37,817 nt of DNA, from the NCBI GenBank assembly GCA_964242595.1, contig CAXTBC010000042.1, positions 1 through 37,817 on the forward strand. The letters run 5' to 3'. A model generated the notes under the pieces. The model searched no databases and was not told the origin of the DNA. It saw only the letters and a list, made by a program, of their open reading frames with translations. Position numbers and translations under genes: made by a program. Positions within the stretch are counted from its first letter, which is position 1; every line of letters begins with the position of its first letter. Source of the stretch: BOG-908 sp964242595. Lineage in GTDB: Bacteria > Pseudomonadota > Alphaproteobacteria > Acetobacterales > Acetobacteraceae. This document shows positions 17,487 to 25,650 of the stretch, piece after piece.

Positions 17487-17561
17487 CTCGCCTGTGTCAT
17501 CCGCCACGTTCGCGTGCGTGCCCCCGATCCGGAATGTGGTGTTGTGGCGCCTGGCACACCG

Positions 17562-17593
17562 GATTGCCAAGCCGGGCGATTGCCAAGCCGGAC
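17562..17593. repeat. 16-bp tandem duplication in the ftsE / zinc-ribbon divergent region
   Basis: GATTGCCAAGCCGGGC (17562-17577) is followed immediately by GATTGCCAAGCCGGAC (17578-17593), differing at one base. It lies in the 137-base gap that must hold both divergent promoters, so it could alter promoter spacing or duplicate a protein site (inference). Confidence 0.8.
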
Positions 17594-17623
17594 GCGCCCT
17601 TCCAGGATGGCGGCAGGAACATC

Positions 17624-17986
17624 ATGCGAATCGTTTGCCCGTCCTGCCAGGCCGCCTACGACGTGCCTGCCCCCGTGCTGCAGGCAGGCCGGGTGTTGCG
17701 CTGCGTGCGCTGCGCGGCCGATTTCACGCCGGGCCTGCAGGCGGCACCCAGAACCCCGGTTGTGGCGGCGCCCAGGATCGTGGTGGCGCCGGAGCCGGCA
17801 GTGCCGGCGCCCTCGGCTGTGCAGCAGCGCGGCTTGCCGGTGGAGATCGCGGCGGCCTGGGCGCTGAGTCTGATAGTGCTTGTAGGGCTGGCGTGGGGGG
17901 CCGTGGCGTGGCGCCGGCCGATCGTGCGGGCCTGGCCGGCTTCGGGGCGGGCTTACGCGGCGTTGGGGTATGACGGCGGGACGTGA
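17624..17986 (+). CDS. MJ0042-type zinc-ribbon membrane protein
   Basis: A 120-aa protein. Residues 1-35 form the MJ0042/zinc_ribbon_5 motif: MRIVCPSCQAAYDVP...GRVLRCVRC, with two CxxC pairs for zinc. A Pro/Ala/Val-rich linker follows, then one predicted TM (AAAWALSLIVLVGLAWGAVAW) and a short tail. Such genes commonly sit divergent from ftsE in alphaproteobacteria, and their role is not established. The start at 17624 places the zinc ribbon at the N-terminus as usual in the family. Confidence 0.87.
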   Translation: MRIVCPSCQAAYDVPAPVLQAGRVLRCVRCAADFTPGLQAAPRTPVVAAPRIVVAPEPAVPAPSAVQQRGLPVEIAAAWALSLIVLVGLAWGAVAWRRPIVRAWPASGRAYAALGYDGGT

Positions 17987-18012
17987 GAGGCGATCCGAGG
18001 CGTTGACTTCGA

Positions 18013-18059
18013 GGAAGGCCGGGGCTCTGCCCCTGGACCCCGCTAAGGACTAGTCCTTA
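18013..18059. repeat. GGGGCTCTGCCCC repeat, copy 1
   Basis: AGGAAGGCC, then the hairpin GGGGC-TCT-GCCCC (18021-18033), TGGACCCCGC, and a perfect 16-base palindrome TAAGGACTAGTCCTTA (18044-18059). It separates the zinc-ribbon gene from the convergent receiver gene and may terminate both. Related copies lie at 25373-25432 and 37763-37817. Confidence 0.8.
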
Positions 18060-18079
18060 TGGGCTGATCCGATTCTGCT

Positions 18080-18472
18080 TCAGTCGATTGTGTCGGGTCC
18101 GCTCGTCTTGCGGATCAGGTGTTCGACGACCGTGACGACCTGCCGGGTGCCGAACGGCTTGGACACGAACGCGTCTTCCTGCCCCAGGGCGTTGGTCAGC
18201 GTGTCCTGACGGCCCGAGGCGTAGACCACCGGCAAGCCGGGATAGCTGGCCTTGGCAAAGGCGCCGACAGCGTTGCCGTCAGCCGAGCCGGGCATCTGTA
18301 TGTCGGTGAGCAGCAGGTCTAGCACGTGACGTTCCCCCAGCAGCCTCAGCGCCGTGTCGCCGTCCTGTGCCTCGGTGACGTGGAACCCTGCGTCGGTCAG
18401 TCCCTCGACCAGCATGACCCGGATCAGGAACTGGTCTTCCACGACGAGGATGCGTTTTGGCTTCTCGTCCAT
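18080..18472 (-). CDS. Single-domain response regulator
   Basis: A 130-aa stand-alone receiver domain with no output domain. The acidic pair Glu12-Asp13 is in VVEDQ, the phosphoacceptor Asp57 in LLTDIQMPG, Ser86 in YASGR is the Ser/Thr switch, and Lys105 is in SKPFG. It is divergent from the LOV-like histidine kinase gene, with 128 bases between the two start codons, so it is the likely phosphorylation partner. An EcfG-like promoter lies 42-66 bases before its start. In Caulobacter a comparable single-domain regulator, LovR, works with a LOV kinase in the general stress response; an equivalent role here is inferred. Confidence 0.92.
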   Translation of the reverse strand: MDEKPKRILVVEDQFLIRVMLVEGLTDAGFHVTEAQDGDTALRLLGERHVLDLLLTDIQMPGSADGNAVGAFAKASYPGLPVVYASGRQDTLTNALGQEDAFVSKPFGTRQVVTVVEHLIRKTSGPDTID

Positions 18473-18513
18473 TGTCCGCCAGTGTTGAGTTCAGCGCAGG
18501 TGCGGATCGATCT

Positions 18514-18538
18514 AACAGGCGTCCGCTCCTTGCGTTCC
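18514..18538 (-). promoter_or_regulatory. Candidate EcfG (general stress sigma factor) promoter
   Basis: On the minus strand GGAAC (18538-18534), 16 bases, TGTT (18517-18514), compared with the known alphaproteobacterial EcfG consensus GGAAC-N16/17-CGTT. One mismatch in the -10. It points to the response-regulator gene, with a leader of roughly 35 bases. Confidence 0.5.
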
Positions 18539-18600
18539 CACTCCTCGCCAAGTCGTGCCGTCGAGAACGTCAACAGGTTGAGAACGGAGCGTAGAGCCGC

Positions 18601-19761
18601 ATGGCGGAGAACAAACAGGGCTTGAGGGCGGCCGGTGCCTCCCAGGCCGCCGACCTGCGGAGCCGCCTGGCCACGGTGGGACGCGACGCGGTCCACATCC
18701 TGCGCGCGGTGGCCAGGATGAGCCCGCAACCCATGGTGCTGACCGACGCGGACGCGCCTGACAGCCCGCTCATCTTCTGCAATCGCGCCTTCACCCGGCT
18801 CACCGGCTACCGTGAGGAGGACGTGTTCGGGCGCAACCTGCGGTTCCTGCAAGGCGAGCTCACCGACGAGGCGACGCGTGCCACGCTGCGTGACGCCATC
18901 GCGGCCCGGAAAGAGGCGCAGGTGGAGCTCTGGAACTACCGCAAGGACGGCAGCGCGTTCTGGTGTTCGATGTTCGTGGGGCCGGTGTTCGATCAGGAGG
19001 GCAAGCTCGTCTACTGGTTCGGCAGCCAGCTGGACGCCACCGCGCGCCGGGAGATGGAGCAGGCGCGGGCGCAGGCGAGGCGCATGGACACCCTGGGCTC
19101 TATGGCCTCCGGCGTCGCACACGAGTTCAACAACCTGTTGACCGTGGTCATCGGCAATGCCGAGGCGGCCCGGGTTGACCCGCTGACCCCCAGGCAGGCT
19201 CAGCGGCTCGACCGGGTCGACAACGCGGCGCGGTCGGCGGGACGGCTGACCAAGCAGATGCTCTCCTTTGCCGGGCGGTCCAACCTCCACGCCGAGACTG
19301 TCGACCTGAACCGTGTGGTCGGTGACTTCGACCGCCTTCTTGCCCAGGCGGCGGCGTCCGACAGGCGGTTCGAGCTTCGCCTCGCGGACCATGCGCTGCC
19401 GGCCATGGTCGATGTGGGTCAGCTCGAGCTTTGCCTCATCAACCTGATCCGCAACGCCTCGGACGCGTCCCGACCGGGCGACCTGATCGTCGTGTCCACG
19501 GCAAGGAGCGCTGTCGGCGGCAGGCCAGAGGTCGAGGTCGCCGTCGCCGACGAGGGGAGCGGGATGCCGCCTGACGTGGCGGCCAGGGCGGCAGAGCCGT
19601 TTTTCACCACCAAGGAGCACGGCAAGGGCACGGGCCTGGGCCTTTCCATGGTGTCCGGCTTCGTCGGGCAATCAGGCGGCCGGATGCTTGTGGAGACCGA
19701 GAAGGACGCGGGCACGACGGTGCGGCTGCTGTTTCCGGAGGGGGCGCCGGACATTGTCTGA
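18601..19761 (+). CDS. PAS/LOV-like sensor histidine kinase lacking the photoactive cysteine
   Basis: Cytoplasmic sensor kinase of 386 aa with no membrane segments. Residues about 35-150 form a PAS domain of LOV type: CNRAFTRLTGY, GRNLRFLQG (77-85), NYRKDGSAFWC (112-122) and YWFGSQLDAT with Gln143. In photoactive LOV domains the motif is GRNCRFLQ; here the Cys is Leu80, and the flavin-contacting Asn expected after FW is Cys122. A coiled linker leads to HisKA with His174 in GVAHEFNNLL. The ATPase has an N-box (NLIRNASDA), G1 (VADEGSGMP), an F-box (EPFFTTK) and G2 (GKGTGLGLSM). The start has GGAG about 11 bases upstream. The divergent single-domain receiver is its probable partner. Confidence 0.92.
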   Translation: MAENKQGLRAAGASQAADLRSRLATVGRDAVHILRAVARMSPQPMVLTDADAPDSPLIFCNRAFTRLTGYREEDVFGRNLRFLQGELTDEATRATLRDAIAARKEAQVELWNYRKDGSAFWCSMFVGPVFDQEGKLVYWFGSQLDATARREMEQARAQARRMDTLGSMASGVAHEFNNLLTVVIGNAEAARVDPLTPRQAQRLDRVDNAARSAGRLTKQMLSFAGRSNLHAETVDLNRVVGDFDRLLAQAAASDRRFELRLADHALPAMVDVGQLELCLINLIRNASDASRPGDLIVVSTARSAVGGRPEVEVAVADEGSGMPPDVAARAAEPFFTTKEHGKGTGLGLSMVSGFVGQSGGRMLVETEKDAGTTVRLLFPEGAPDIV

Positions 19762-19808
19762 TAAGAAGGCCAAGGCTGTGCCGGCGCCAGGTGGCTCGTG
19801 TCGCCACT

Positions 19809-20060
19809 CTAGATCCTCACCGTTTCGTGGTCGCCCTTCTCGATCCCCGCGAGGTTGGCATCGAACCAGCCGGTCGGCGGGATGTTGCTCATCAGGATGG
19901 CGTGGTCGTCACTTATGGCGTCGGGGATCGGCACGAGGTTGACGTCTGCCCAAGGCAGGCGCGCCTTCTCTGCCTACAGCCGCCTCAGGCGACCCGTCGC
20001 CTCCGGCCCGCCGAAGAACGAGGTGCCCGTAAGCTCGCCATTAGGATGGCGTTGTCGCAT
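19809..20060 (-). pseudogene. Remnant of a zinc-dependent alcohol/formaldehyde dehydrogenase
   Basis: The minus-strand frame reads MRQRHPNGEL..., FFGGPEATGRL, an in-frame TAG, then AEKARLPWADVNLVPIPDA, ISDDHAILMSNIPPTGWFD and ANLAGIEKGD before a final TAG at 19811-19809. This corresponds to an internal stretch of medium-chain, zinc-dependent dehydrogenases of the glutathione-independent formaldehyde dehydrogenase type, with the N-terminal catalytic part and the NAD-binding domain missing. It is truncated at both ends and interrupted by one stop. It lies convergent with the histidine kinase gene, in a decayed stretch. Confidence 0.75.
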
Positions 20061-20566
20061 GCGAGAAGAAGCCTTTGCTACAAAAATGGCAGGTGCCGCA
20101 CCCGCGTGTCGAGGGAATGATGACACGTTGGCCGGCTACATTGCGCACCGCGGAACCGACAGTCTCGACAATGCCGGCTCTTTCAGGACGAAAATCTAAC
20201 TTTCATGCCGCTGAACGTGTCCGGACGAAATGCAGGTCGGTGCCACAGAGCGTGCTCGCGGCAAGGCGGACGATCGCGGCCTTTTTGAAATCCACCGTTT
20301 ATCCAGCTTTAATATTATCCAAACCGTTATTGATCGTTATCTTGGCCTTACTGTCACGTTGGACCAGCAATTTAAGTCCTGGCGGCTTGATCACCAGGTC
20401 TCACTGGTGATTACACGAGGCGCTGAGGCGTAACGTTTTCAACCGAATACACCGCTTGCTGTGCCAGCCGGTGTCGATCGTGGCGGAGTTTTGGACTGCC
20501 CAGGGTTGGCGAAGCCTCGGCAATCATTATTTAATTATACGTGATTAAGACGCGAGCCGACCATTT
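20061..20566. other. Non-coding, relatively AT-rich stretch
   Basis: About 500 bases with no recognised gene. A 67-codon plus-strand frame (20230-20433) shows no known family and atypical codon use. A perfect hairpin ATCACCAG-GTCTCA-CTGGTGAT lies at 20390-20411, without a T-run. The last 50 bases before gapR are AT-rich (ATTATTTAATTATACG). Confidence 0.5.
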
Positions 20567-20881
20567 CTACATGCCTATCGCCCGCTTGTACAGGTCTAGG
20601 AGTGACTCTTGTTCCTCGACCTCTGCTGGTTCTTTCTTGCGCAATCTTACGAGCTGCTTCAAGACGGCCACATCGAAGCCGGACGACTTACTTTCTGCGT
20701 AGATATCTCGAATATCATTTCCTAGAGCCTTGCGTTCCTCTTCCAGTCGCTCGATTCTTTCGATGAAGGAGAGAAGCCGGTCTGCCGCGATCCCACCCAC
20801 TTTGGCATCTGGGTCGGCTTCCTGTCGAGCGCGGCTGGCTTTGGCTTCGTCGGGCTGTGGCGTGGCGTGTTGGTTCGGCAT
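20567..20881 (-). CDS. gapR: GapR-like DNA-binding protein (DUF2312)
   Basis: A 104-aa nucleoid-associated protein. GapR in Caulobacter binds AT-rich, overtwisted DNA and assists topoisomerases during replication. After a polar N-terminus (about 1-30) the DUF2312 domain covers about 30-104: GGIAADRLLSFIERIERLEEERKAL, then DIYAESKSSGFDVAVLKQL and RLRKKEPAEVEEQESLL...LYKRAIGM. The start at 20881 is chosen because AAGGA lies 6 bases upstream and the residues before it are unlike the family. A decayed paralogue is directly upstream on the same strand. Intact and probably functional. Confidence 0.93.
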   Translation of the reverse strand: MPNQHATPQPDEAKASRARQEADPDAKVGGIAADRLLSFIERIERLEEERKALGNDIRDIYAESKSSGFDVAVLKQLVRLRKKEPAEVEEQESLLDLYKRAIGM

Positions 20882-20978
20882 GATCAGTCCTTGATCCCTC
20901 TGGCTTAGTGTGTCCGACAAGGCGTTCAGCGTCGAACAACACCTGGCACGACACTGTAATTGGCTGTTTACATGCACA

Positions 20979-21161
20979 TCATGACGGAGCGAATTGGAAT
21001 CCGGCCGACTTGGCTCGCCGCAGATGTTCTCGAAGCGTCGCCTGGCGCTTTGCGCTCTTCCTCCAGCGTTCGATCAAGCTACGCAGGCTCTCCACGGCGA
21101 TGCCGCTCATCTTGGAGTCGTCGCCATCCTTGTTGTCGGTGGTCCTTTCGGCATTGGGCAC
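20979..21161 (-). pseudogene. Frameshifted N-terminal remnant of a gapR/DUF2312 paralogue
   Basis: The frame from a GTG at 21161 reads MSGIAVESLRSLIER, which matches the start of the DUF2312 domain. The next conserved residues, LEEERKAPGD, are found in another frame, and the original frame regains similarity at AKSAGF before ending in TGA. Two compensating frameshifts therefore scramble the central helix, and the C-terminal half is absent. It lies 98 bases upstream of intact gapR on the same strand, suggesting tandem duplication followed by decay. Confidence 0.75.
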
Positions 21162-22010
21162 GGCTGAACTATCCCCCCCGGACGCAGATTCGAGGGCGGG
21201 CGATAGACCTCGCCCGGGGCGCGGTCAATCGGCGTGGTCCGTGCATTCCCGTCGAGGATGGGGTACCCGCATCATGCAGCCCGCGAAGGTCTCGTTGCCC
21301 TCTGTCCGGATGGCCTGTGAGAATGGTCGCAATGCACGGAAACACGGTTTGGTGGAAGGCGGGCTCGTGTGGAAGAACGTTACGATAACGCAGCGCCTGC
21401 ATCGCTTTGGTGTCAGACAAGCAGTTTTTGAAAAAGGAACCAAAAGATTTTGCTCCCTGTCGGGCTCTGGTGGACAGAAACGCTTTAAGCGAATGCAAGG
21501 AATACCTTGCTTCCTAAATCAATTTGACGCGGGCACGCGTGAGCAGGGGGAGCTTGTCCTGTCGGCCATAGGACTTCATGTTACCCGGGTTGCGATCTAA
21601 ATCGTCATCGTTAGCGTTTCGATACTTAAGGCGTTGGCCTGCTCAGAACGTGGATTGCCGTAGCCCGCGTTTGTGGTCGGATCGGAACTGCACCTACGAG
21701 AAGTTGTAGTCTCGCCTGGCGTGGAAAAGTTGCCGCGCTGCCTCTGTGCGACAGGTTCAGGTATACTCTTAGGAAGCTTTCGCTCTCCATCTGCATAGTG
21801 TGTTGAAGGTTGGCGCCATCATTCACGCACACACGTTGTGTAATGGCATGAGAACCAAGCCTGGACGTATCAGGATCAGCTTAGCCTGCCAGTGGTGCTT
21901 TAGGACTCGGCCAGGAAGTCGACCGGGACAACGGATCTTGATAGCTTTTTACTCCTTTTCTGGACAAGAACGCTCTTTTCCCTTCGTCCATGATCCAACG
22001 GGAACCCTCA
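21162..22010. other. Gene-poor stretch with one decayed repeat
   Basis: About 850 bases with no recognised gene. It contains a decayed palindromic element at 21414-21515. Frames here, such as the plus frame 20908-21600, show no known family and run antisense to the gapR remnant. No tRNA-like or attachment-site structure is seen. Confidence 0.5.
21414..21515. repeat. Decayed two-armed palindromic element, copy 8
   Basis: The left arm is still clear: AGACAAGCAG, T5GA5, GGAACCAAAAGATTTTGCTCC. The right arm is reduced to GACAGAAACGCTTTAAGCG...ACCTTGCTTCC, and its A/T stem is lost. It sits away from any intact gene. Confidence 0.6.
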
Positions 22011-22129
22011 TGCCCAACAAAAAACGGTCGCACAACCCGAGCGGCCGCAGTCCGCACTTTGTTAAGGCATTTGCGCGCGTGGTCGGCCGCGCAGACGTGA
22101 ACCTGGTCGGTTTCTGCCGCATCCCCTGA
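22011..22129 (+). CDS. Possible small basic protein
   Basis: A 39-codon frame beginning MPNKKRSHNPSGRSPHF and ending VGFCRIP, rich in Lys/Arg. The GC-rich third codon positions fit local genes, and a weak GGGAA lies upstream. No family is recognised. It may equally be chance or the tail of the longer open frame that starts at 21800. Confidence 0.3.
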
Positions 22130-22146
22130 GCCGCTGGTGCATGAAG

Positions 22147-22283
22147 CCGCAAGAAGGACTTTCTTTTTTCGAAAAAAAGAAGCCGACAGCTTCTACCTAA
22201 TGGGCGTAGCCCTCTCCGGGCACACCCGACAGGGAGCAAAAGTTTTTTGCTTCTTTTTTTCAAAAAAGAAGGCCTTCCTTGCC
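22147..22283. repeat. Two-armed palindromic element, copy 9
   Basis: Left arm about 22147-22195 (T6-CG-A7-GAAGC). The right arm (about 22231-22283) starts CCGACAGGGAGCAAAAG with a GCTTC/GAAG hairpin. It ends 22 bases before the pyk start. Confidence 0.85.
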
Positions 22284-22305
22284 TCCTCCCTCGGACACCC
22301 CCCCG

Positions 22306-23739
22306 ATGCCCTCTCGCACACCGCTCCGGCGCTACCGGCAGACCAAGATCGTCGCCACGCTCGGCCCCGCCAGCGCCACGCCCGAGATGATCGCCCGCCT
22401 GTTCCACACCGGCGCCGACGTCTTCCGCCTTAACTTCTCTCACGGCACCCACGCCGACCACGCCGCTAGCATCGCCCACGTGCGCCGGCTGGAACACGCG
22501 ACGGGCCGCCCGATCGGCCTGCTGGCGGACGTGCAGGGCCCGAAGCTCCGCGTCGGCAAGTTCATGGGCGGCCGCGTCCACCTCACCCCCGGCCAGGCCT
22601 TCACCTTCGATCAGGACCCGAGCCCCGGCAACGTGCGCCGCGTGCAACTGCCGCACCCCGAGATCCTGGCGGCCGCCACCAGCGGCACCACCCTGCTGCT
22701 GGACGACGGCAAGCTGCGCCTGCGGGTGGAGCGCGCCCGCGGCGGCCACCTGGAATGCGAAGTGCTGACAGGCGGCGCGTTGAGCGACCGCAAGGGAGTC
22801 AACGTGCCGGACGTGGCGCTGGGCATCCCTGCGCTGACGGCGAAGGACCGCCAAGACCTGGCCTTCGCGCTGGATCAGGGCGTGGATTTCATCGGCCTCA
22901 GCTTCGTGCAAAGGCCGCAGGACGTGGCCGAGGCCCGCGACCTCGCCCAGGGCCGCGCCTGGATCGTCAGCAAGATTGAGAAGCCGCAGGCGCTCGACCA
23001 GCTCGACGCTATCGTCGCCCTGTCGGACGCGGTGATGGTGGCGCGCGGCGATCTGGGGGTGGAGCTGCCGCCCGAGGAGGTGCCGCTGGCGCAGAAGCGC
23101 ATTGTGCGCGCCGCGCGCGCGGCCGGGGTGCCGGTGATCGTGGCCACCCAGATGCTGGAGAGTATGATCAGCGCCCCTGCCCCCACGCGCGCGGAGGCCA
23201 GCGACGTGGCCGGCGCGGTGTTCGACGGCGCGGACGCGGTGATGCTGTCGGGAGAGACCGCGGCCGGCCAATACCCCGCCGAGGCGGTGGCGATGATGGA
23301 TCGCATCGTGGCTCGCGTGGAGGCGGACCCCGGCTGGCGGGAGGTGATGGACGCCGCCCGCCCGGTGCTCGACGGCGCGGTGCCGGCCGCCATAGCGGCG
23401 GCGGCGGGGCAGGTGGCGCGCAGCATCGGCGCGCGCGCCATCGCCGCCTTCACGTGCTCCGGCCGCACCGCCCTGCGCGTGGCGCGCGAGCGGCCGACCC
23501 AGCCGGTGATCGCCATGGTCACCGAACTGCCGGTAGCGCGCCGCCTGGCGCTGGCCTGGGGCGTGCACGCGGTACACGCGCAGGACGCGCGCACGATGAC
23601 GGAGGCGGTGACGCGCGCCGCCAGGCTGGCGCGCGAGGAAGGGTTCGCACGCGCCGGCGACAGCGTGGTGGTGGCGGCTGGCATTCCGTTCGGGCAGGCG
23701 GGCACGACGAACTCCCTGCGGGTCGCCACGGTTAAGTAG
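22306..23739 (+). CDS. pyk: Pyruvate kinase
   Basis: Converts phosphoenolpyruvate and ADP to pyruvate and ATP, cytoplasmic, 477 aa. Motifs in order: TKIVATLGPAS, DVFRLNFSHG, the B-domain (KLRVGKF...LLLDDGKLRL), IGLSFVQRP, the catalytic Lys in SKIEKPQAL, MVARGDLGVELP, VIVATQMLESMI followed by TRAEASDVAGAVFDGADAVMLSGETA, and the C-terminal regulatory domain (AFTCSGRTALRVAR). The ATG at 22306 is preferred; a TTG at 22279 is in frame but adds non-family residues. The pyrimidine-rich leader has no Shine-Dalgarno sequence. Copies 9 and 10 of the palindromic element flank it tightly, the latter beginning at the stop codon. Confidence 0.96.
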   Translation: MPSRTPLRRYRQTKIVATLGPASATPEMIARLFHTGADVFRLNFSHGTHADHAASIAHVRRLEHATGRPIGLLADVQGPKLRVGKFMGGRVHLTPGQAFTFDQDPSPGNVRRVQLPHPEILAAATSGTTLLLDDGKLRLRVERARGGHLECEVLTGGALSDRKGVNVPDVALGIPALTAKDRQDLAFALDQGVDFIGLSFVQRPQDVAEARDLAQGRAWIVSKIEKPQALDQLDAIVALSDAVMVARGDLGVELPPEEVPLAQKRIVRAARAAGVPVIVATQMLESMISAPAPTRAEASDVAGAVFDGADAVMLSGETAAGQYPAEAVAMMDRIVARVEADPGWREVMDAARPVLDGAVPAAIAAAAGQVARSIGARAIAAFTCSGRTALRVARERPTQPVIAMVTELPVARRLALAWGVHAVHAQDARTMTEAVTRAARLAREEGFARAGDSVVVAAGIPFGQAGTTNSLRVATVK

Positions 23740-23866
23740 GCAAGAGTTCTTTTCGAGAAAAAGAACCAAAAAGCTCTTGCTCCCTGTCGAATGGCAGGGA
23801 GAGGTGCGCGCCTAAGTAGCAAAAGTCTTCTGCTTCTTTTCTTCAGAAAAGAAGGCCTTCCTTTCC
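23738..23866. repeat. Two-armed palindromic element, copy 10
   Basis: It begins at the pyk stop codon (TAGGCAAG). The left arm has a GTTC/GAAC hairpin, the right arm a GCTTC/GAAG hairpin. It ends 17 bases before the zwf start. Confidence 0.83.
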
Positions 23867-23882
23867 TTACGGAGCTTACTCC

Positions 23883-25373
23883 ATGGCAACCGCAATTCCC
23901 GTAGAAGATTTCGACATGGTCGTCTTCGGCGCCACCGGCGACCTCACGTTGCGCAAGCTGCTTCCCGCCCTCTATCACCGCTTCCGCGACGGCCAGTTCA
24001 GCGGCGCGTGCCGCATCATCGCCGCCGCCCGCTCGGACCTGGACGATTCGAGCTACCGTGCCCGGGCCGAGGCGGCGCTGCACGAGCACGTCAAGACGGA
24101 CGAGCTGCCCGCCGACGGCCTTGCCGCCTTCCTGCAGGTGATCTTCTACGCGCAGGTGGACGGTTCCAGGGAGACCGGCTGGAAGCAGATGGACGCGCTA
24201 TTTGAGCACTCGCCGGACCGCATCCGCGTGTTCTACCTGGCCACCTCGCCCGACCTGTACGGCGCAATCTGCCAAAATCTCAAAGCCCGAGGGCTCGTCA
24301 CGGAAAAATCCCGCGTGGTGCTGGAGAAGCCGATCGGCCACGACCTCGATTCCGCCCGCACCATCATCGAGCAGGTGGGCTGCGTGTTCACCGAGGGCCA
24401 GACGTACAGGATCGACCACTTCCTCGGCAAGGAGACGGTGCAGAACCTGCTCGCGCTGCGTTTCGCCAACGTGATCTTCGAGCGTTTGTGGAACTCGGAC
24501 GTGATCGACCACGTGCAGGTGACGGTGGGCGAGACGGTGGGCGTGGAATCCCGCGGAGACTACTACGACCATTCCGGCGCGCTGCGCGACATGGTGCAGA
24601 ACCACCTGCTGCAGCTCGTCTGCCTGCTCGCGATGGAAGCGCCGATCAACCTGTCCGCCGAGGCGCTGCGCGACGAGAAGCTGCGCGTGCTGCGCGCGCT
24701 CAGGCCGATGGCGCCGCACGAGGTGGCGCATCTGACCGTGCGCGGCCAGTACGTGTCGGGCGCCGTGGGCGGCCGCACGGTCGACGGCTACGTCAAGGAC
24801 CTGAGCCACGGCAACACGGAACCCCGCACCAGCGATACCGAGACGTTCGTGGCGCTGAAAGCGGAAGTGCGGACATGGCGGTGGGGCAACGTGCCGTTCT
24901 ACCTGCGCACCGGCAAGCGCCTGCCGCAGAAGGTGAGCGAGGTGGTGATCCAGTTCCGCAACATCCCCATCGCCGTGTTCCCGCGCGACGCCAACGAGAT
25001 GCAGCCGAACCGTCTGGTGATCCGCCTGCAGCCCGAAGAGGGCATGATGCTGGGCATGATGACAAAGGACCCCGGCCCTGGCGGCATCCGCCTGCGCCCG
25101 GCCGAGCTGGACATCAGCTTCGAGAAGGCCTTCTCCGTCCGCTACCCGGACGCCTACGAGCGGCTGCTGATGGACACCGTGCGCGGCAACGCCACCCTGT
25201 TCATGCGCCGCGACGAGGTGGAAGCCGCCTGGCTTTGGATCGAGCCCATCCTGGACGCGTGGCGCGCGAGCGGAGAACGGCCACGGCCCTATGCGGCGGG
25301 CAGTTGGGGACCTACGGCAGCGATCGCGCTGATCGAGCGCGACGGGCGTACTTGGCATGAGAAGTTGGAGTGA
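23883..25373 (+). CDS. zwf: Glucose-6-phosphate 1-dehydrogenase
   Basis: Oxidises glucose-6-phosphate to 6-phosphogluconolactone with NADP(+) or NAD(+), entering the pentose phosphate and Entner-Doudoroff routes, 496 aa. The N-terminal coenzyme motif is FGATGDLTLRKLLPAL (Thr where Ser is usual in GASGDL). The catalytic segment is YRIDHFLGKETVQNLL (His179), with EKPIGHDL before it. The C-terminal domain shows VPFYLRTGKRLPQKVSEV and the DAYERLLMDTVRGNATLF segment. GGAG lies about 9 bases from the ATG. Pairing with pyk suggests a sugar-catabolism locus. Secure. Confidence 0.97.
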   Translation: MATAIPVEDFDMVVFGATGDLTLRKLLPALYHRFRDGQFSGACRIIAAARSDLDDSSYRARAEAALHEHVKTDELPADGLAAFLQVIFYAQVDGSRETGWKQMDALFEHSPDRIRVFYLATSPDLYGAICQNLKARGLVTEKSRVVLEKPIGHDLDSARTIIEQVGCVFTEGQTYRIDHFLGKETVQNLLALRFANVIFERLWNSDVIDHVQVTVGETVGVESRGDYYDHSGALRDMVQNHLLQLVCLLAMEAPINLSAEALRDEKLRVLRALRPMAPHEVAHLTVRGQYVSGAVGGRTVDGYVKDLSHGNTEPRTSDTETFVALKAEVRTWRWGNVPFYLRTGKRLPQKVSEVVIQFRNIPIAVFPRDANEMQPNRLVIRLQPEEGMMLGMMTKDPGPGGIRLRPAELDISFEKAFSVRYPDAYERLLMDTVRGNATLFMRRDEVEAAWLWIEPILDAWRASGERPRPYAAGSWGPTAAIALIERDGRTWHEKLE

Positions 25374-25432
25374 TACCAGCGGTCGGGAGTGCTGACGTAA
25401 AGCAAGCGTGGGGCTCTGCCCCAAACCCCGCT
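25373..25432. repeat. GGGGCTCTGCCCC repeat, copy 2
   Basis: Begins ATACCAGCGG at the zwf stop codon, followed by CTGACGTAAAGCAAGC, the hairpin GGGGCTCTGCCCC (25410-25422), AAACCCCGC and TGGGG. The lead motif ATACCA(A/G)CGG recurs in copy 3 near the window end. Confidence 0.78.
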
Positions 25433-25441
25433 GGGGCCTTG

Positions 25442-25479
25442 AGGCACCAGACCCCCACTCTGTTTCAAGGTGCCTTTTT
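25442..25479 (+). terminator. Candidate intrinsic terminator after zwf
   Basis: AGGCACC (25442-25448), a 20-base loop, GGTGCCT (25469-25475), then a run of five T (25475-25479). The long loop lowers confidence, but the position is right for ending zwf transcription. Confidence 0.42.
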
Positions 25480-25597
25480 GGTATCCCGAGATGATTTGAG
25501 TGAAATATTCAAAACAGACTTCAACGACTGTGCTGATAGGGTTTGGGGCAGGGCCTGCGCCTTGCGCTCCGTCGGATGCCTGCCGAGAAGGTCGCGT

Positions 25598-25650
25598 CCA
25601 ACGAACAAAAGTCTTTTACTTCTTTTCTCCAGAAAAGAAGGCCTTCCTTC
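25598..25650. repeat. Single-arm palindromic element, copy 11
   Basis: A right-type arm: CCAACGAACAAAAGTC, then an ACTTC/GAAGG hairpin and CCTTCC. It touches the stop codon of the convergent Nudix gene (25649-25651). Confidence 0.75.

Noticed and set aside
20908..21600. A 230-codon plus-strand open frame
   Set aside because: It runs antisense to the gapR remnant and into the decayed repeat; composition and lack of any motif suggest chance.
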